The position numbers were made by a program, and so were the translations under genes. This document shows positions 24,429 to 33,146 of a stretch of 42,810 nt of DNA, in pieces (the stretch's first letter is position 1; every line of letters begins with the position of its first letter). The notes beneath the pieces are model-generated. The model did no database searches. It was not told where the DNA came from and saw only the letters and a list, made by a program, of their open reading frames with translations. This stretch comes from Virgisporangium aurantiacum (GTDB lineage: Bacteria > Actinomycetota > Actinomycetes > Mycobacteriales > Micromonosporaceae): assembly GCF_016863635.1 (NCBI RefSeq), contig NZ_BOPG01000117.1, positions 1 through 42,810 on the forward strand. The letters are read 5' to 3'.

Positions 24429-25463
24429 TCAACCGGCCAATGGAGCGTTGACGGATGCCATGAAGGTCACCGGATTCGTCGCGCTGCTGGCAGCGTGATC
24501 GCCATTGTGAACCTCGTAGTGCAGGTGCGGCCCGGACGAGTTACCCGACGTTCCGACGATGCCGATGACCTCGCCGACGGTAACGGCTTGCCCGGGTTCG
24601 ACGTAGGGGTGGGTGAGCATGTGGCAGTAGCGGGTGACGACGCCGCCGGGGTGTTCGATGTCGACGTACCAGCCGCAGCCGCGGATCTGGGGTGAGCCGT
24701 CGACGTCGCAGCCGTGGTCGGCGGGGGAGACGTTGCAGCGCACGGTGGTGACGGTGCCGGTGCTGGCGGCCCGGATCGGGGTGCCGCGGGTGGCGGCGAG
24801 GTCGACGCCGTGGTGTGTGGGTCGTTCCGGCGTGCGGAACCCGGACACCACCGCCCCGGTGACGGGCTGGGTCCATTCGCCGGTCGCGGCCGGAGTGCAG
24901 TCCAGTGCGGTCGGCTCGGCGTCGGCGACCGCTTGGACCAGCTGATGGGCGTCGGCTTCGTGGCGGGCGTAGGCGTCGGGGTAGGCGCTGTGTTGGACGG
25001 CCTGGGCGGCCTCGGTGAGCGGCATCTGTTGCCAGCCGTCGACCGCGAGCAGCTTGTCGAAGAACCTGCCGGCGGCGTAGGCGGGGTCGTGGAGTTGGTC
25101 GGCGGTGCCCCAGCCCTGGCTGGGTCGTTGCTGGAACAGTCCGACGGAGTCGTCGGGTCCGCCGGGGAGGTTGCGCAGGTCGGACTCCTGAATCGCGGTC
25201 GCGACGGCGATGACCCATCCCCGCAACGGAACGCCCATCTGCGTTCCGACGGTCACGATGGTGGCGGCGTGGCCGAGTTGTTCGTCGGTGTAGCGCCCGA
25301 CCGGTGGTCTGCTTGTCGACGACCGGGCAGTGGAGCTGTCCGGAACCGGGCCGGTGCAGCCCGACCCGGGTCCGCCGCCGAACATGAGGACCGCCCCGGC
25401 AACGCAGCTGAGCAGGAGACCGACGATCAGCACGATCGTGGTCGTGATTGCCTTGCCGGTCAT
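24429..25463 (-). CDS. Membrane-anchored SLT/M23 peptidoglycan hydrolase
   Basis: A 344-residue protein with two cell-wall-cleaving domains. The N-terminus has a membrane segment (TTTIVLIVGLLLSCVAGAVL, about 8-27). A lysozyme-like/SLT domain follows, with AIQESDL (catalytic Glu near 93) and DDSVGLFQQRPSQGWG. The C-terminal M23 metallopeptidase has THHGVDLAATRGTPI (zinc ligands His and Asp) and GPHLHYEVHNGD (HxH). Such bifunctional hydrolases open the wall for type IV-like conjugation channels in Gram-positive elements. ATG 25463 is chosen because the membrane segment begins there; the frame is open to a TTG at 25592 and no strong ribosome binding site decides it. It is the last gene of the minus-strand series. 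Confidence 0.85.
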   Translation of the reverse strand: MTGKAITTTIVLIVGLLLSCVAGAVLMFGGGPGSGCTGPVPDSSTARSSTSRPPVGRYTDEQLGHAATIVTVGTQMGVPLRGWVIAVATAIQESDLRNLPGGPDDSVGLFQQRPSQGWGTADQLHDPAYAAGRFFDKLLAVDGWQQMPLTEAAQAVQHSAYPDAYARHEADAHQLVQAVADAEPTALDCTPAATGEWTQPVTGAVVSGFRTPERPTHHGVDLAATRGTPIRAASTGTVTTVRCNVSPADHGCDVDGSPQIRGCGWYVDIEHPGGVVTRYCHMLTHPYVEPGQAVTVGEVIGIVGTSGNSSGPHLHYEVHNGDHAASSATNPVTFMASVNAPLAG

Positions 25464-25641
25464 GCCGGCCGCCGGATTCGGTGACGGGCCGCCCAGGACA
25501 GGGCGATACCTGGACGATGCTGTGGATGAGAGTTCACACGTCCTCCAGAAATGCAAAAGGGGCGCGGTGCGCGCCCGGAACGGGGTGGACAAGGGGCAGT
25601 ACCGGGTAGGTGCCCGTCGTAGCGATGTCAGCGAGAAGGAG

Positions 25642-25688
25642 GACCGATGTGGCGGCAGGCCCCGACCAGGCAGGCCGCCACATCGGTC
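25642..25688 (-). terminator. Strong hairpin after the DUF4192 gene
   Basis: A perfect 15-base stem (25642-25656 with 25674-25688) and a 17-base loop lie nine bases after the minus-strand stop at 25698. There is no T run, as usual for actinobacterial terminators. Confidence 0.75.
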
Positions 25689-25697
25689 GTTGGCGAT

Positions 25698-26792
25698 TCA
25701 GTCCGCGTCGGAACCGTTGGGATCCAGCGGGTCCTCGGCGAGGCGGAACCGCTCACCGATGACGGTGGGCGGCATCCCGGTAGAGAGGGCTACCTGAAGG
25801 AGGCGGGCCATCTTGTAGGTGGGGTCGGCGTCGAGGGCGCGGTCCAGGGCGATGTTGGCGATGGTGCCGTTGCCCATTCGCCAGGCGGCGCAGGCGAGCA
25901 GGCTGGCCGGCGCCGCGACAAGGTCGGGTTCGGCGCGCCGGGTCAGGTCTGTCCACAGGGTGAGGTGGCCGTGGTGGCCGTGGGTGTGCCGCCAGACGTG
26001 GTCGCGGACGGCGGTATCGGTGAGCAGGACGGTGAGCCAGGCCGCCTCGTCGTCGGTGATCCGGTCGCCGTTGCGGTGCCGCCCGTAGACCAGTGCGGCC
26101 GCGGTACGGCCGGCGTGCTCGATGGCTGCCGCCGGGTCGGGGATCCCGCCGGTCATGTGCTGCAGCCGGTGCCGTGCCCGGAGGGTGGCTGCGTGCATGT
26201 CGGCGCGTTCGGTACCCGTCACGGGAAGGAACTGCTCGGCCACGGCCGCCCGGTTCGGCTGCGCCATCGATCCGCTGTGCACCATGGCGGCGGTCACCGC
26301 CGCGGTGGCGGTGTCGAACGGGACGCCGGCCATGACGCCATCCATGACGCCGGCCATGACTCCGTCCGTGACGCCGTCCATGACTCGGGCCATGCCGCCG
26401 GACAGGAGCGTTTCCCAGCCCGCCGGGATGTGAGGGTAGTACCGCCCTCCGAAGACCCGTATGGCGTCGACGATCCGGATGTCGCGGGCGGACAGGAAGT
26501 CGCGAAGACTGTCCATCGCGGCACCGATGTGTTCTGGTTCGCCGTAGCCCACGACGGCGGCGGCATCGATGCGGGCGTGGCCGACCGGTCCGGCCAAAGC
26601 GCCGACGACGGCCTGCTGCTCGAGCCCGACCGGAACGTCTCCGAAGTCGGTGCAGGCGGTCATCACGATGATGTCCTCACGCATGCCGAGGACGACGATG
26701 TCACCGTCGTCGGGCTGGTAGCCGAGCAGGTGCGGAACGAGCGCGATCAGGTCGATGGGTCCGCTGAGGTTGACCTGAGTGGGGTCGGACAT
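25698..26792 (-). CDS. DUF4192 domain protein
   Basis: A 364-residue protein of the actinobacterial DUF4192 family, beginning VNLSGPIDLIALVPHLLGY, then DIVVLGMREDIIVMTACTDF, with LARRHRLQHMTGG-like and WLTVLLTDTAVRDHVWRHTH segments later. The molecular function is unknown; copies occur often in mobile or conjugative loci. ATG 26792 has GAGGAG five bases upstream. An internal stretch MDGVTDGVMAGVMDGVMAGV is encoded by a 12-base tandem repeat and is probably a local expansion in a surface loop. Neighbours are the winged-helix protein upstream and the M23 hydrolase downstream. Confidence 0.82.
   Translation of the reverse strand: MSDPTQVNLSGPIDLIALVPHLLGYQPDDGDIVVLGMREDIIVMTACTDFGDVPVGLEQQAVVGALAGPVGHARIDAAAVVGYGEPEHIGAAMDSLRDFLSARDIRIVDAIRVFGGRYYPHIPAGWETLLSGGMARVMDGVTDGVMAGVMDGVMAGVPFDTATAAVTAAMVHSGSMAQPNRAAVAEQFLPVTGTERADMHAATLRARHRLQHMTGGIPDPAAAIEHAGRTAAALVYGRHRNGDRITDDEAAWLTVLLTDTAVRDHVWRHTHGHHGHLTLWTDLTRRAEPDLVAAPASLLACAAWRMGNGTIANIALDRALDADPTYKMARLLQVALSTGMPPTVIGERFRLAEDPLDPNGSDAD
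26331..26394. repeat. 12-base tandem repeat within the DUF4192 gene, 5.3 copies
   Basis: Consecutive units such as CATGACGCCATC, CATGACGCCGGC and CATGACTCCGTC encode a four-residue repeat (M/T-D/A-G-V) in frame on the minus strand. Confidence 0.85.
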
Positions 26793-26881
26793 GGTGTCTC
26801 CTCGATGAGTTCGGGCATGCCGGTGGCCCGCCCCACGGCAGCGGAGCGGGCACGGCGATGCAGGGAAGGGGATTGCTGGGA

Positions 26882-27181
26882 CTACTCGGGCACGGCGTCG
26901 TTGGTCACGGCCGGTGCTGCCTGGTAGCGGTTGGTGCTGCGTTGGGTCTGTACGGCGTGTCCGGTGGCGACCCAGTGCCGGCATGCTGTGGAGATGGCGC
27001 TGCGGGAGTTGGGTCGGCGCAGCGCGTTTGCGAGTTCAGCAACGCTGAAGTCGGTGTCCGGATAGGCACGCAGGTGATCGAGGACGGCGTGCTGAAGGGC
27101 TCCCGGAGGCAGTAGGTCCAGGCGTCGGCGGGCCGAGCTTCCAAGGTCCGCCCGGGCACGTCGGTACTGCCGCGATGCCAC
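26882..27181 (-). CDS. Small winged-helix DNA-binding protein, 99 aa
   Basis: The protein contains LDLLPPGALQHAVLDHLRAY, then DTDFSVAELANALRRPNSRS and AISTACRHWVATGHAVQTQR, a compact helix-turn-helix with wing. Function is probably transcriptional control of this locus. GTG 27181 has GGGAGG six bases upstream and overlaps the stop region of the GGDEF gene (ending 27183) by coupling. A longer frame upstream is open but runs inside the GGDEF gene. Confidence 0.62.
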   Translation of the reverse strand: MASRQYRRARADLGSSARRRLDLLPPGALQHAVLDHLRAYPDTDFSVAELANALRRPNSRSAISTACRHWVATGHAVQTQRSTNRYQAAPAVTNDAVPE

Positions 27182-27182
27182 G

Positions 27183-28259
27183 TCAGGCCTCCCGATGGCC
27201 AGGACCGTCGTGCGCTTGTTCCTCACGGTCGATCGCGTCCGGGTAGAGGAGCTGGCCGAGGCGAGCCGCGAGTCGGGCGAAGCGGGCCGGATCGAGCGCG
27301 GCGTCACGCGCCCCGGTCAGCGTCTGGTACACCAGGCGGGCATCGGCCGGCAGCAGGAGGAACGGGATGAGGTCGTCGTCGACGGAGCCCGGCGACCAGA
27401 CGCCGGCGCCGGCTGACAGGTCGATGTCGCGGCGACGCCGCAACGGTCGGGTGCCGTCCGGGGCCGGTTCCCCGTGGCGGTCGGGATCCCAGACGTGGAT
27501 GTGGTTTCCGCCCGCTGTCTTCGCGGCGAACATGGCGATGTCGGCCCGGGCCCTGGCGTGGCGGGCGTCACCGTGCCGGGAACTGCCGTGCCGGGAACCG
27601 CGGTGCCGGGAACCGCCGTCGTTGGTGGCGATGCCGACGCTGGCGCGGGGTTGTATCCGGTGGCCGGCGATGACGGCCGGACCGGCCATGGCCGCCCCGA
27701 TCGCGGTGGCCAGCCCGTCGGCGTCGACGCCGGGGGCGAGCATGGTGAACTCGTCACCGCCTTGGCGGACCAGCAGACCACCGGCCGGCACGGCCCGGGC
27801 GAGCCGGTAGGCGACGGCGGTCAGGTACTGGTCGCCGGCGGCGTGTCCGAAGTTGGCGTTGATCGCGTGCAGGCCGTCGACGTCGGCCAGCGCCACCGTG
27901 ACCGCTGCCGCCGCGCGGTTCGCGGCGTCGAACCTGTCCTCGATGGCCGCTCGTGTCGGTAGGCCGGTCAACGGATCCTGCCGGGCCCGGTCGACGCGGG
28001 CCCGGGTCCAGGCATGCCAGTGCACGGATGCGATGGCGCACCCGGACACGAAGGCGGCCACGCCGGCGGTGACCGGTGCCCAGACCGGTCCGCAGATCAT
28101 CGCTGCCGCTGCGCCGGCGACTCCGGCAGCGGTCACCGCGAGAACGGCGAGGAGGGCCGCACCGCGCAGGGTCGATAGGACAGCCGTCCGCAGGTCGGCC
28201 TCGGGCGTGAACCGGCCGCGCGCTGGTTGCGCGGCGCCGACCCGAATCCGGGCCATCAC
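27183..28259 (-). CDS. GGDEF-domain protein (putative diguanylate cyclase), membrane-anchored
   Basis: A 358-residue protein. Two hydrophobic segments (about 33-55 and 60-80) precede a GGDEF domain: DPLTGLPTRAAIEDRF, VALADVDGLHAINANFGHAA and RQGGDEFTML with intact GGDEF (167-171). No RxxD product-inhibition site is seen five residues before it. A His/Arg/Ser repeat (RHRGSRHGSSRHGDA) interrupts the domain after SVGIAT. A C-terminal part of about 100 residues (after the GGDEF domain, from WDPDRHGEPAP) is unrelated. It could make cyclic di-GMP, though the domain is short. GTG 28259 overlaps the stop of the FAD monooxygenase gene (GTGATG), with GGGGAG six bases upstream. Confidence 0.8.
   Translation of the reverse strand: MMARIRVGAAQPARGRFTPEADLRTAVLSTLRGAALLAVLAVTAAGVAGAAAAMICGPVWAPVTAGVAAFVSGCAIASVHWHAWTRARVDRARQDPLTGLPTRAAIEDRFDAANRAAAAVTVALADVDGLHAINANFGHAAGDQYLTAVAYRLARAVPAGGLLVRQGGDEFTMLAPGVDADGLATAIGAAMAGPAVIAGHRIQPRASVGIATNDGGSRHRGSRHGSSRHGDARHARARADIAMFAAKTAGGNHIHVWDPDRHGEPAPDGTRPLRRRRDIDLSAGAGVWSPGSVDDDLIPFLLLPADARLVYQTLTGARDAALDPARFARLAARLGQLLYPDAIDREEQAHDGPGHREA
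27571..27615. repeat. 15-base tandem repeat within the GGDEF gene, 3 copies
   Basis: The units CCGTGCCGGGAACTG, CCGTGCCGGGAACCG and CGGTGCCGGGAACCG encode the five-residue RHGSS-like repeat on the minus strand. Confidence 0.85.
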
Positions 28260-29467
28260 CGCAGGCTCCCCGCGGCTGTTGGCACCCGGTCGTCCTGCCG
28301 TGACAGGCCCAGACCGAGCCGGCCGCCGATGACCGGGCCGAGGCGGACGGCGGCAACCGCGGCGGGCAGGTGTCGGCGCTGCCAGCCGGCCAGGGCGGCG
28401 CCGAGGTCGGCACCGTACTTACCGACCTGGGTGAGGGCGGCGACGAGTCCGGCGGCCTGTTCGATGCCGTTGTTCAGACCCCGGGCGGTGTGCGGCCGCA
28501 CGGGGGCGAGAGCGTCGCCGAGGAGGACGGCGTAGCCGTCGCCGACGGTCCACACCATTTGGCGTGGCGGGTCGATGTCGGCCACGGCCACCGCCATCCG
28601 CCGGCCGGTGTCGTGGACGGCGGCGGCGTAGGTACCGGTCAGGCCCGCGCCGGCCAGGTCGGTGGCGGCCCGGTCGACGTGCTCGCGGGCTGCCCGGCTG
28701 ACGTAGCGGGGCAGGACGAACGGGCGTCGGTGCGGCGGTGCGCCGAACATGCCGGCGTACTGCCTGGGCGTGGCGTTGAGGTAGAACGTCCAGTCGGCCC
28801 CGTCGGGGATGGGGGCGATGTTGAACTGGACGCCGGGACACGGCTCGAACCGTTCGAAGTCCGTCAGCGCTGGCGTCGCGGGTGCGGTGCCGCGGTGCGC
28901 GACGTAGCCGGCGTAGCGGATGTGCCGGTCGGGGTCGAGGAGCGCCCGGCCGGTCGAGGCGCGGCCGTCGGCGAAGACGACCAGATCGGCGGGTTCGGTG
29001 GCGCCGTCGACGAAGGCCAGCACCGGGCTGCCGTCGTGGGTGCCGTGATGGGCGTGCAGACCGGTCACTCGGAGCCCGGAGCGGAGGATGGTGGCGGGGA
29101 CGCGGGCGGCCAGGGCGGCGTGCAGCAGGGTCCAGGTCGTGTTGCGTCCCGGGTAGACCCGGCGGATCGTCTCGGCGTGGCCCGGCCGGATCCGCGTGTG
29201 CATGATGTGTTCGGACCGGTGGTGGACGAACTCGTCCTGGCCGATGCCGAGCCGGTCGAGCACGTCGAGGGTGGAGTGTTCGACGCCGATCAGGCCGCCG
29301 GTCTGGGCGCATCCGCCCGGCACGGCCTCGAAGATGCTCACCCGCTCGAAACCGGCCTGCAGGAGCAGGAGGGCGACCGTCGGGCCGGTCAGGGAGCCGC
29401 CGACGACGGCGATGCGCAGCCGTCGGAAGCCACACCGTGGCGTGGAATGGTGGAGTTTGTTGCTCAT
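28256..29467 (-). CDS. FAD-dependent monooxygenase (class A flavoprotein)
   Basis: A 403-residue flavoprotein monooxygenase. The N-terminal dinucleotide fold is RIAVVGGSLTGPTVALLLLQ with IFEA at the end of the second strand; the middle has DLVVFADGRAS, and the FAD-ribityl motif is VLLGDALAPVRPHTARGLNN. The substrate is unknown; relatives hydroxylate aromatic compounds. Finding it inside a series of conjugation-type genes is odd. The start has AAGGAG seven bases upstream. Its stop overlaps the GGDEF start, so the two are coupled. Confidence 0.83.
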   Translation of the reverse strand: MSNKLHHSTPRCGFRRLRIAVVGGSLTGPTVALLLLQAGFERVSIFEAVPGGCAQTGGLIGVEHSTLDVLDRLGIGQDEFVHHRSEHIMHTRIRPGHAETIRRVYPGRNTTWTLLHAALAARVPATILRSGLRVTGLHAHHGTHDGSPVLAFVDGATEPADLVVFADGRASTGRALLDPDRHIRYAGYVAHRGTAPATPALTDFERFEPCPGVQFNIAPIPDGADWTFYLNATPRQYAGMFGAPPHRRPFVLPRYVSRAAREHVDRAATDLAGAGLTGTYAAAVHDTGRRMAVAVADIDPPRQMVWTVGDGYAVLLGDALAPVRPHTARGLNNGIEQAAGLVAALTQVGKYGADLGAALAGWQRRHLPAAVAAVRLGPVIGGRLGLGLSRQDDRVPTAAGSLR

Positions 29468-29495
29468 CGTGGGTCTCCTTCAGCGAAGATGAAGG

Positions 29496-29530
29496 GACCC
29501 GGGAACGGCCGACGGCCGTTCCCGGGTCCA
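29496..29530 (-). terminator. Perfect 16-base hairpin between AAA ATPase and monooxygenase genes
   Basis: The arms GGACCCGGGAACGGCC and its exact complement flank a three-base loop. It lies downstream of the AAA gene and about 30 bases before the monooxygenase start. It could end the upstream transcript or act as an mRNA-stability or attenuation structure. Confidence 0.7.
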
Positions 29531-29647
29531 CAAGGTGGTTTGCCGGATACGGCCGTACGGCGCCCGCAGGGGGACGCCGCGGTCGCTCAGGGACGAGCGA
29601 TCGTGCGGTTAGCGCATACCGTGGTGAGTTCTGTCCACAGTGGACTG

Positions 29648-31147
29648 CTAGCTGCGGAGTTCAGCGTTGAGTTCTGCCTTGTCGGGGTCCATGAGGTACG
29701 CGTCCGGAATCGGGTCGTCCTCGCGGTGGACCCAGCCGTAGCCGTCGAGGCTGGTCCGCACGATGCTGCGGAACGTTGCGTCCAGCGTCGGTGCCGGCTC
29801 GCCCTCGGTGGCGGCCTCCATGGCACGGAGCTGGGCGGTGAGGGTTTCCGCTGCCGCGACGAACGCCTCGGTCGACAACAGGTAGCGCCGGCCGTGGCGG
29901 GTGATGGCGACGGTGCGGGCCCGGTCGACGGCCTCCCGCACGAACGCCGGGAAGAATCCCGCCATGGCGTCGGCGACCTGCGTGTAGTCGATACCGGGGT
30001 CGAGCTTGCGGTGGCCGACGACGGCTTTGATCAGTGCCTCGATGCCGGGCGCGTCCAGCGCGGCGATTTCGATGACCGCGTCGAACCGGCCGGGCCGCAG
30101 CATCCCCTTGTGGATGCGGTGCAGGTGGTTCGTTGTGACCACCAGCATGATCTCCGACCCCTTGGCCGTGGCTCCGTCCAACGCCTCCAGCAGCCGAGTG
30201 ACCTTCTCGGTGTCACCGGTCGACGTTTCGGTGTCGATGTCCTCGATGAACACGACCGCCGGCTGGTAGAGCCGGGCGGTGCGCAGGGTGTCCTCGATGG
30301 AGTCCCGGCCGGCCTTGGCGAACACCGCCGTCCAGCCGTGCTCGACGGCCAGCAACGCCGTCACCAGACCAGCCGACGTCTTCCCGGTGCCGTACGGCCC
30401 GTGCAGGAGCACGGCCCGCTTCAGCGGGACACCTTCGGCCCGCAGGTCGCCGGCGTGGCGCAGCGGCGCCCACACCGTGTTCTCCAACAGACTGCCCGCC
30501 GCGGTGGAGAACACGATCTCGGCCGGGTTGAATCCGGTCAGGTCGATGAACTCCGGCGCGTTCGCGCCGACGATGGCCTGGCCGCGGTAGATGCTGCCCG
30601 TCTTCAGCTCGGCGGCGACGTCGGCGAACAGATCTTTGACCTCGTCGGCAAACTTGCGCGGCCCGGTCACCACCAGGCCGAAGATGACCCCGTACTCCCG
30701 GTCGGCGACCTCGACAGCCGCGAGCGACACACCCTTCAGCGCCGGCAACGACAGCCGCCCCTCAGGAACCTGCGCCGTCTCCGCCGCGCTGACGTTGATC
30801 GTGCGTAGCTGCGGCGGCTCGCTGCCGAACATATGCATCGTCCGCTCGCCGAACGCGCCGCCGTAGCGGCGCTTCAACACCGCCAGCAGGGCGTGCGCGC
30901 CGTCGTTGAACCGGTACCGGTAGTCCTGCCGCCACCGCGTCTCAGTTTCGGCCTCCCGCTCGGCCCGGTCAATGACCTCGCGGGCACCCTCGTAGGTGGT
31001 ACCGGCCGGCACCAGGATCTTCGTCCCGTCGTAGAACTCGACCCCCTCACCGGCAACCATCGGGCTGGCCCCGGACATCCGGTCGGCCAACATCTTCAAC
31101 ACGTGGTCGGCGCTGAAGCCGTCCACTCCTCGGCTCTGCTCTGACAT
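29648..31147 (-). CDS. AAA-family ATPase
   Basis: A 499-residue protein with one AAA module. Walker A is LLHGPYGTGKTS (about 247-259), Walker B is VVFIEDID, and the sensor/second region of homology is VVTTNHLHRIHKGMLRPGRF with the arginine finger. The N-terminal 240 residues are of unknown fold and include YDGTKILVPAGTTYEGAREV. Such ATPases remodel or unfold protein partners; the partner is unknown. ATG 31147 has GAGAGGAA upstream. The gene stands between two hairpins and may be transcribed on its own. Confidence 0.85.
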   Translation of the reverse strand: MSEQSRGVDGFSADHVLKMLADRMSGASPMVAGEGVEFYDGTKILVPAGTTYEGAREVIDRAEREAETETRWRQDYRYRFNDGAHALLAVLKRRYGGAFGERTMHMFGSEPPQLRTINVSAAETAQVPEGRLSLPALKGVSLAAVEVADREYGVIFGLVVTGPRKFADEVKDLFADVAAELKTGSIYRGQAIVGANAPEFIDLTGFNPAEIVFSTAAGSLLENTVWAPLRHAGDLRAEGVPLKRAVLLHGPYGTGKTSAGLVTALLAVEHGWTAVFAKAGRDSIEDTLRTARLYQPAVVFIEDIDTETSTGDTEKVTRLLEALDGATAKGSEIMLVVTTNHLHRIHKGMLRPGRFDAVIEIAALDAPGIEALIKAVVGHRKLDPGIDYTQVADAMAGFFPAFVREAVDRARTVAITRHGRRYLLSTEAFVAAAETLTAQLRAMEAATEGEPAPTLDATFRSIVRTSLDGYGWVHREDDPIPDAYLMDPDKAELNAELRS

Positions 31148-31175
31148 AGCTGTTCCTCTCGTCGATGTGACAGGA

Positions 31176-31197
31176 CGCCGCACACCCTCGTGCGGCG
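31176..31197. other. Inverted repeat upstream of the AAA gene
   Basis: Arms CGCCGCAC and GTGCGGCG (eight bases) with a six-base loop lie about 30 bases before the AAA start. It could be an operator or a weak hairpin. Confidence 0.45.
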
Positions 31198-31276
31198 GGT
31201 TACGCGTCGGTGGCGAAGCGGGTGTAGCCCGCCGGTTCGGTCGGATCGGCGGTGATCGGTACCTCCAGACAGAAAC

Positions 31277-31298
31277 GGCCACACCGTGTGGTGTGGCC
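31277..31298 (-). terminator. Hairpin after the gene ending at 31325
   Basis: A perfect nine-base stem GGCCACACC/GGTGTGGCC with a GTGT loop lies 27 bases beyond the minus-strand stop. Confidence 0.65.
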
Positions 31299-31324
31299 AG
31301 TGCGGGCGTTGCGCGACCCGGGGA

Positions 31325-31882
31325 TCAGGTCCGGGTGATCATCCGGACCGGCTCGGGGCGGATCTGGACGTCGAGCAGGAACATCCAGCGGCGTCGGCCG
31401 CGGTGCACGGCGATGCTCAGCTCGTCGCGGTGCAGTCGGGGATCCTCCAGCCAGTCGATGGTGTTGTCGGCGCGCCAGTACAGCCGCAGCACGTCACCGA
31501 CACGCACGAACGCCGCGATCGAACGCCACACCTCGTCCAACCGCGCCGGGCTGATCAGGGCATACGCCGTCGTTCCGGGAAGGTGGCGGTCGTGCCACCG
31601 CTGCTGGTCGTCGAAGCCGGCGATGTCGGCACCGACGGCGATGCGGCGGCGCCGATCGGACGCGTCGGCTTCGGGGAACAGCCGCTGCTCCGTGGCGGTG
31701 TAGATCCTCGGTTCAGCAACCGACGGCGGGAACAGGTCGGCCTCGATCCACGCGTCGAGCCCCGACTGCGTTTCGCGGGTGTCGAACCTGACCGAATCGG
31801 CCCGCCGCAACGCCTGGACGTCGCCGACGTAGAGCAGACCGACCGGCTCCCGGCCCAGGCACCGCGAGGTGATGGGGTTCAT
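31325..31882 (-). CDS. Hypothetical protein, 185 aa
   Basis: No family is recognised. The sequence has TRETQSGLDAWIEADLFPPS, TAYALISPARLDEVWRSIAA, then FVRVGDVLRLYWRADNTIDW and HRGRRRWMFLLDVQIRPEPV, suggesting a soluble alpha/beta protein. The ATG overlaps the upstream gene's stop (TGATG), and this is the last of three coupled genes, so they probably act together in the conjugation-like locus. Confidence 0.65.
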   Translation of the reverse strand: MNPITSRCLGREPVGLLYVGDVQALRRADSVRFDTRETQSGLDAWIEADLFPPSVAEPRIYTATEQRLFPEADASDRRRRIAVGADIAGFDDQQRWHDRHLPGTTAYALISPARLDEVWRSIAAFVRVGDVLRLYWRADNTIDWLEDPRLHRDELSIAVHRGRRRWMFLLDVQIRPEPVRMITRT

Positions 31883-32388
31883 CACTGTTCCCTTCTCTTG
31901 GCTTGGATTCGCCAGTCCTGCCACAACTTCTGCCGCATCTCCGCTTCCAGGTCGTCGATCTGGGTGCCGGCGATCGCTTCGTAGTGAGCTCCCATGGCCG
32001 CCAACTCGTTGGCTGGCAGGCCCGCCTGCCGCCACATCCGCGCGTACAGGCCGACCGCGTGGGTCGGCAGCGGCACCTCCAGGCTGACCTTCGACAGCAC
32101 GATGCAGCACTCGACCGCCGTCCCCGGCCGGGTGTCCGCACCCCGAACGACCCGGTCGAGAAGCTCGACACAGTGCGCCCGGTACAGCTCCTCGGTCACC
32201 AGCACGGGATTCGACGGCATCAGCAACGGGAAACTGTCGTTGACGGCCTCGGCCGCGGCCGGATGTTGGGCCGCAGCCACGGCGATCTCTTCACCGGCCC
32301 ACCGCGCGGTGGCGTCGAGCTCCTCGACCACCTGCACCAGGTCGGAGATGAGGGACTGAAGGTCGTCGGGGACGTCGGAGGAAATCAC
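31882..32388 (-). CDS. Hypothetical protein, 168 aa, helical
   Basis: No family is recognised. It is predicted mainly helical (LQSLISDLVQVVEELDATAR; TAVECCIVLSKVSLEVPLPT; IDDLEAEMRQKLWQDWRIQA), without a signal peptide. GTG 32388 has GGAGGTG upstream and overlaps the preceding stop by four bases (GTGA). It is the middle gene of a coupled trio. Confidence 0.65.
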   Translation of the reverse strand: MISSDVPDDLQSLISDLVQVVEELDATARWAGEEIAVAAAQHPAAAEAVNDSFPLLMPSNPVLVTEELYRAHCVELLDRVVRGADTRPGTAVECCIVLSKVSLEVPLPTHAVGLYARMWRQAGLPANELAAMGAHYEAIAGTQIDDLEAEMRQKLWQDWRIQAKRREQ

Positions 32389-33146
32389 CGGACACCTCCG
32401 TCCCCGGCGGGCGAGGCCACGGCGACGAGCTGGCTGTCCGACGGCATCTCATCGAGGTGTGCGTTGGCAGCCGTGAGGAACGCCAGGGTGTCGACCAGGC
32501 GACCGCTCGCGCTCGTCATCCACCTGCCGGTGACCGAGGCGAACGCGTCGCCGGGAACGGCGGCCAGCCGTGCCGCGGCGACATAGGTGTAGTGGCCCGC
32601 CTGGAACGTCTCGACCGCGGACGTCGGCAGCATCGGAACCGGGCAACCGGTGGTGCGGGTGGCGGCGTTGTGCGCGGCCATCGCCATGATCCGCGGCTGG
32701 GACCGGTACTCGGCCTGGACCCGCGCCAGGGGATGGCGGTCGGGGTCGCCGCGGAAGCGGTCCAGGTAGACCCAGAACGGTTCGGCCGGCTTGGTGCCGT
32801 GAACCAGTTGGTTCCACACGTGCCACTCGACGTCGGCGGTGGTGGCCGCGGTGGCCCGCATGCGGGCCAGATCGAGCAGCCTGACCGGGCCGCCGGAGGT
32901 CAGCCCTTGCCAGCAGTCGACCAGGTTCTTGACCCGCCACGGGCGGTGCTGGACGTTGACCGCGAAGCGCGGCAGCACCCCGACCGATGGCACACCGACG
33001 GTCGTCAGGACGGCGGCGGCGCGGCGGGGCATGTCGACGGGTGCGGTGCCGGCCGGTAGGCACACCACGGCGGTGCGCACCGTTCTGGTGGGCTGAACCC
33101 GGATCCGCAGATGGTCGATCGGGCGGGTCGGTAGTACGCGACGCAT
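32385..33146 (-). CDS. Hypothetical protein, 253 aa
   Basis: No family is recognised. Visible segments include RTAVVCLPAGTAPVDMPRRA, AVNVQHRPWRVKNLVDCWQG and ATTADVEWHVWNQLVHGTKP. There is no signal or membrane segment. ATG 33146 is chosen with AAGGAG ten bases upstream; the frame is open to 33431, but the extension has only low-complexity Pro/Arg sequence. First gene of the coupled trio. Confidence 0.65.
   Translation of the reverse strand: MRRVLPTRPIDHLRIRVQPTRTVRTAVVCLPAGTAPVDMPRRAAAVLTTVGVPSVGVLPRFAVNVQHRPWRVKNLVDCWQGLTSGGPVRLLDLARMRATAATTADVEWHVWNQLVHGTKPAEPFWVYLDRFRGDPDRHPLARVQAEYRSQPRIMAMAAHNAATRTTGCPVPMLPTSAVETFQAGHYTYVAAARLAAVPGDAFASVTGRWMTSASGRLVDTLAFLTAANAHLDEMPSDSQLVAVASPAGDGGVR

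Noticed and set aside
28370..30808. A plus-strand 812-residue frame
   Set aside because: It is antisense to the monooxygenase and AAA genes, which have clear motifs and ribosome binding sites; long shadows are expected at this GC content.
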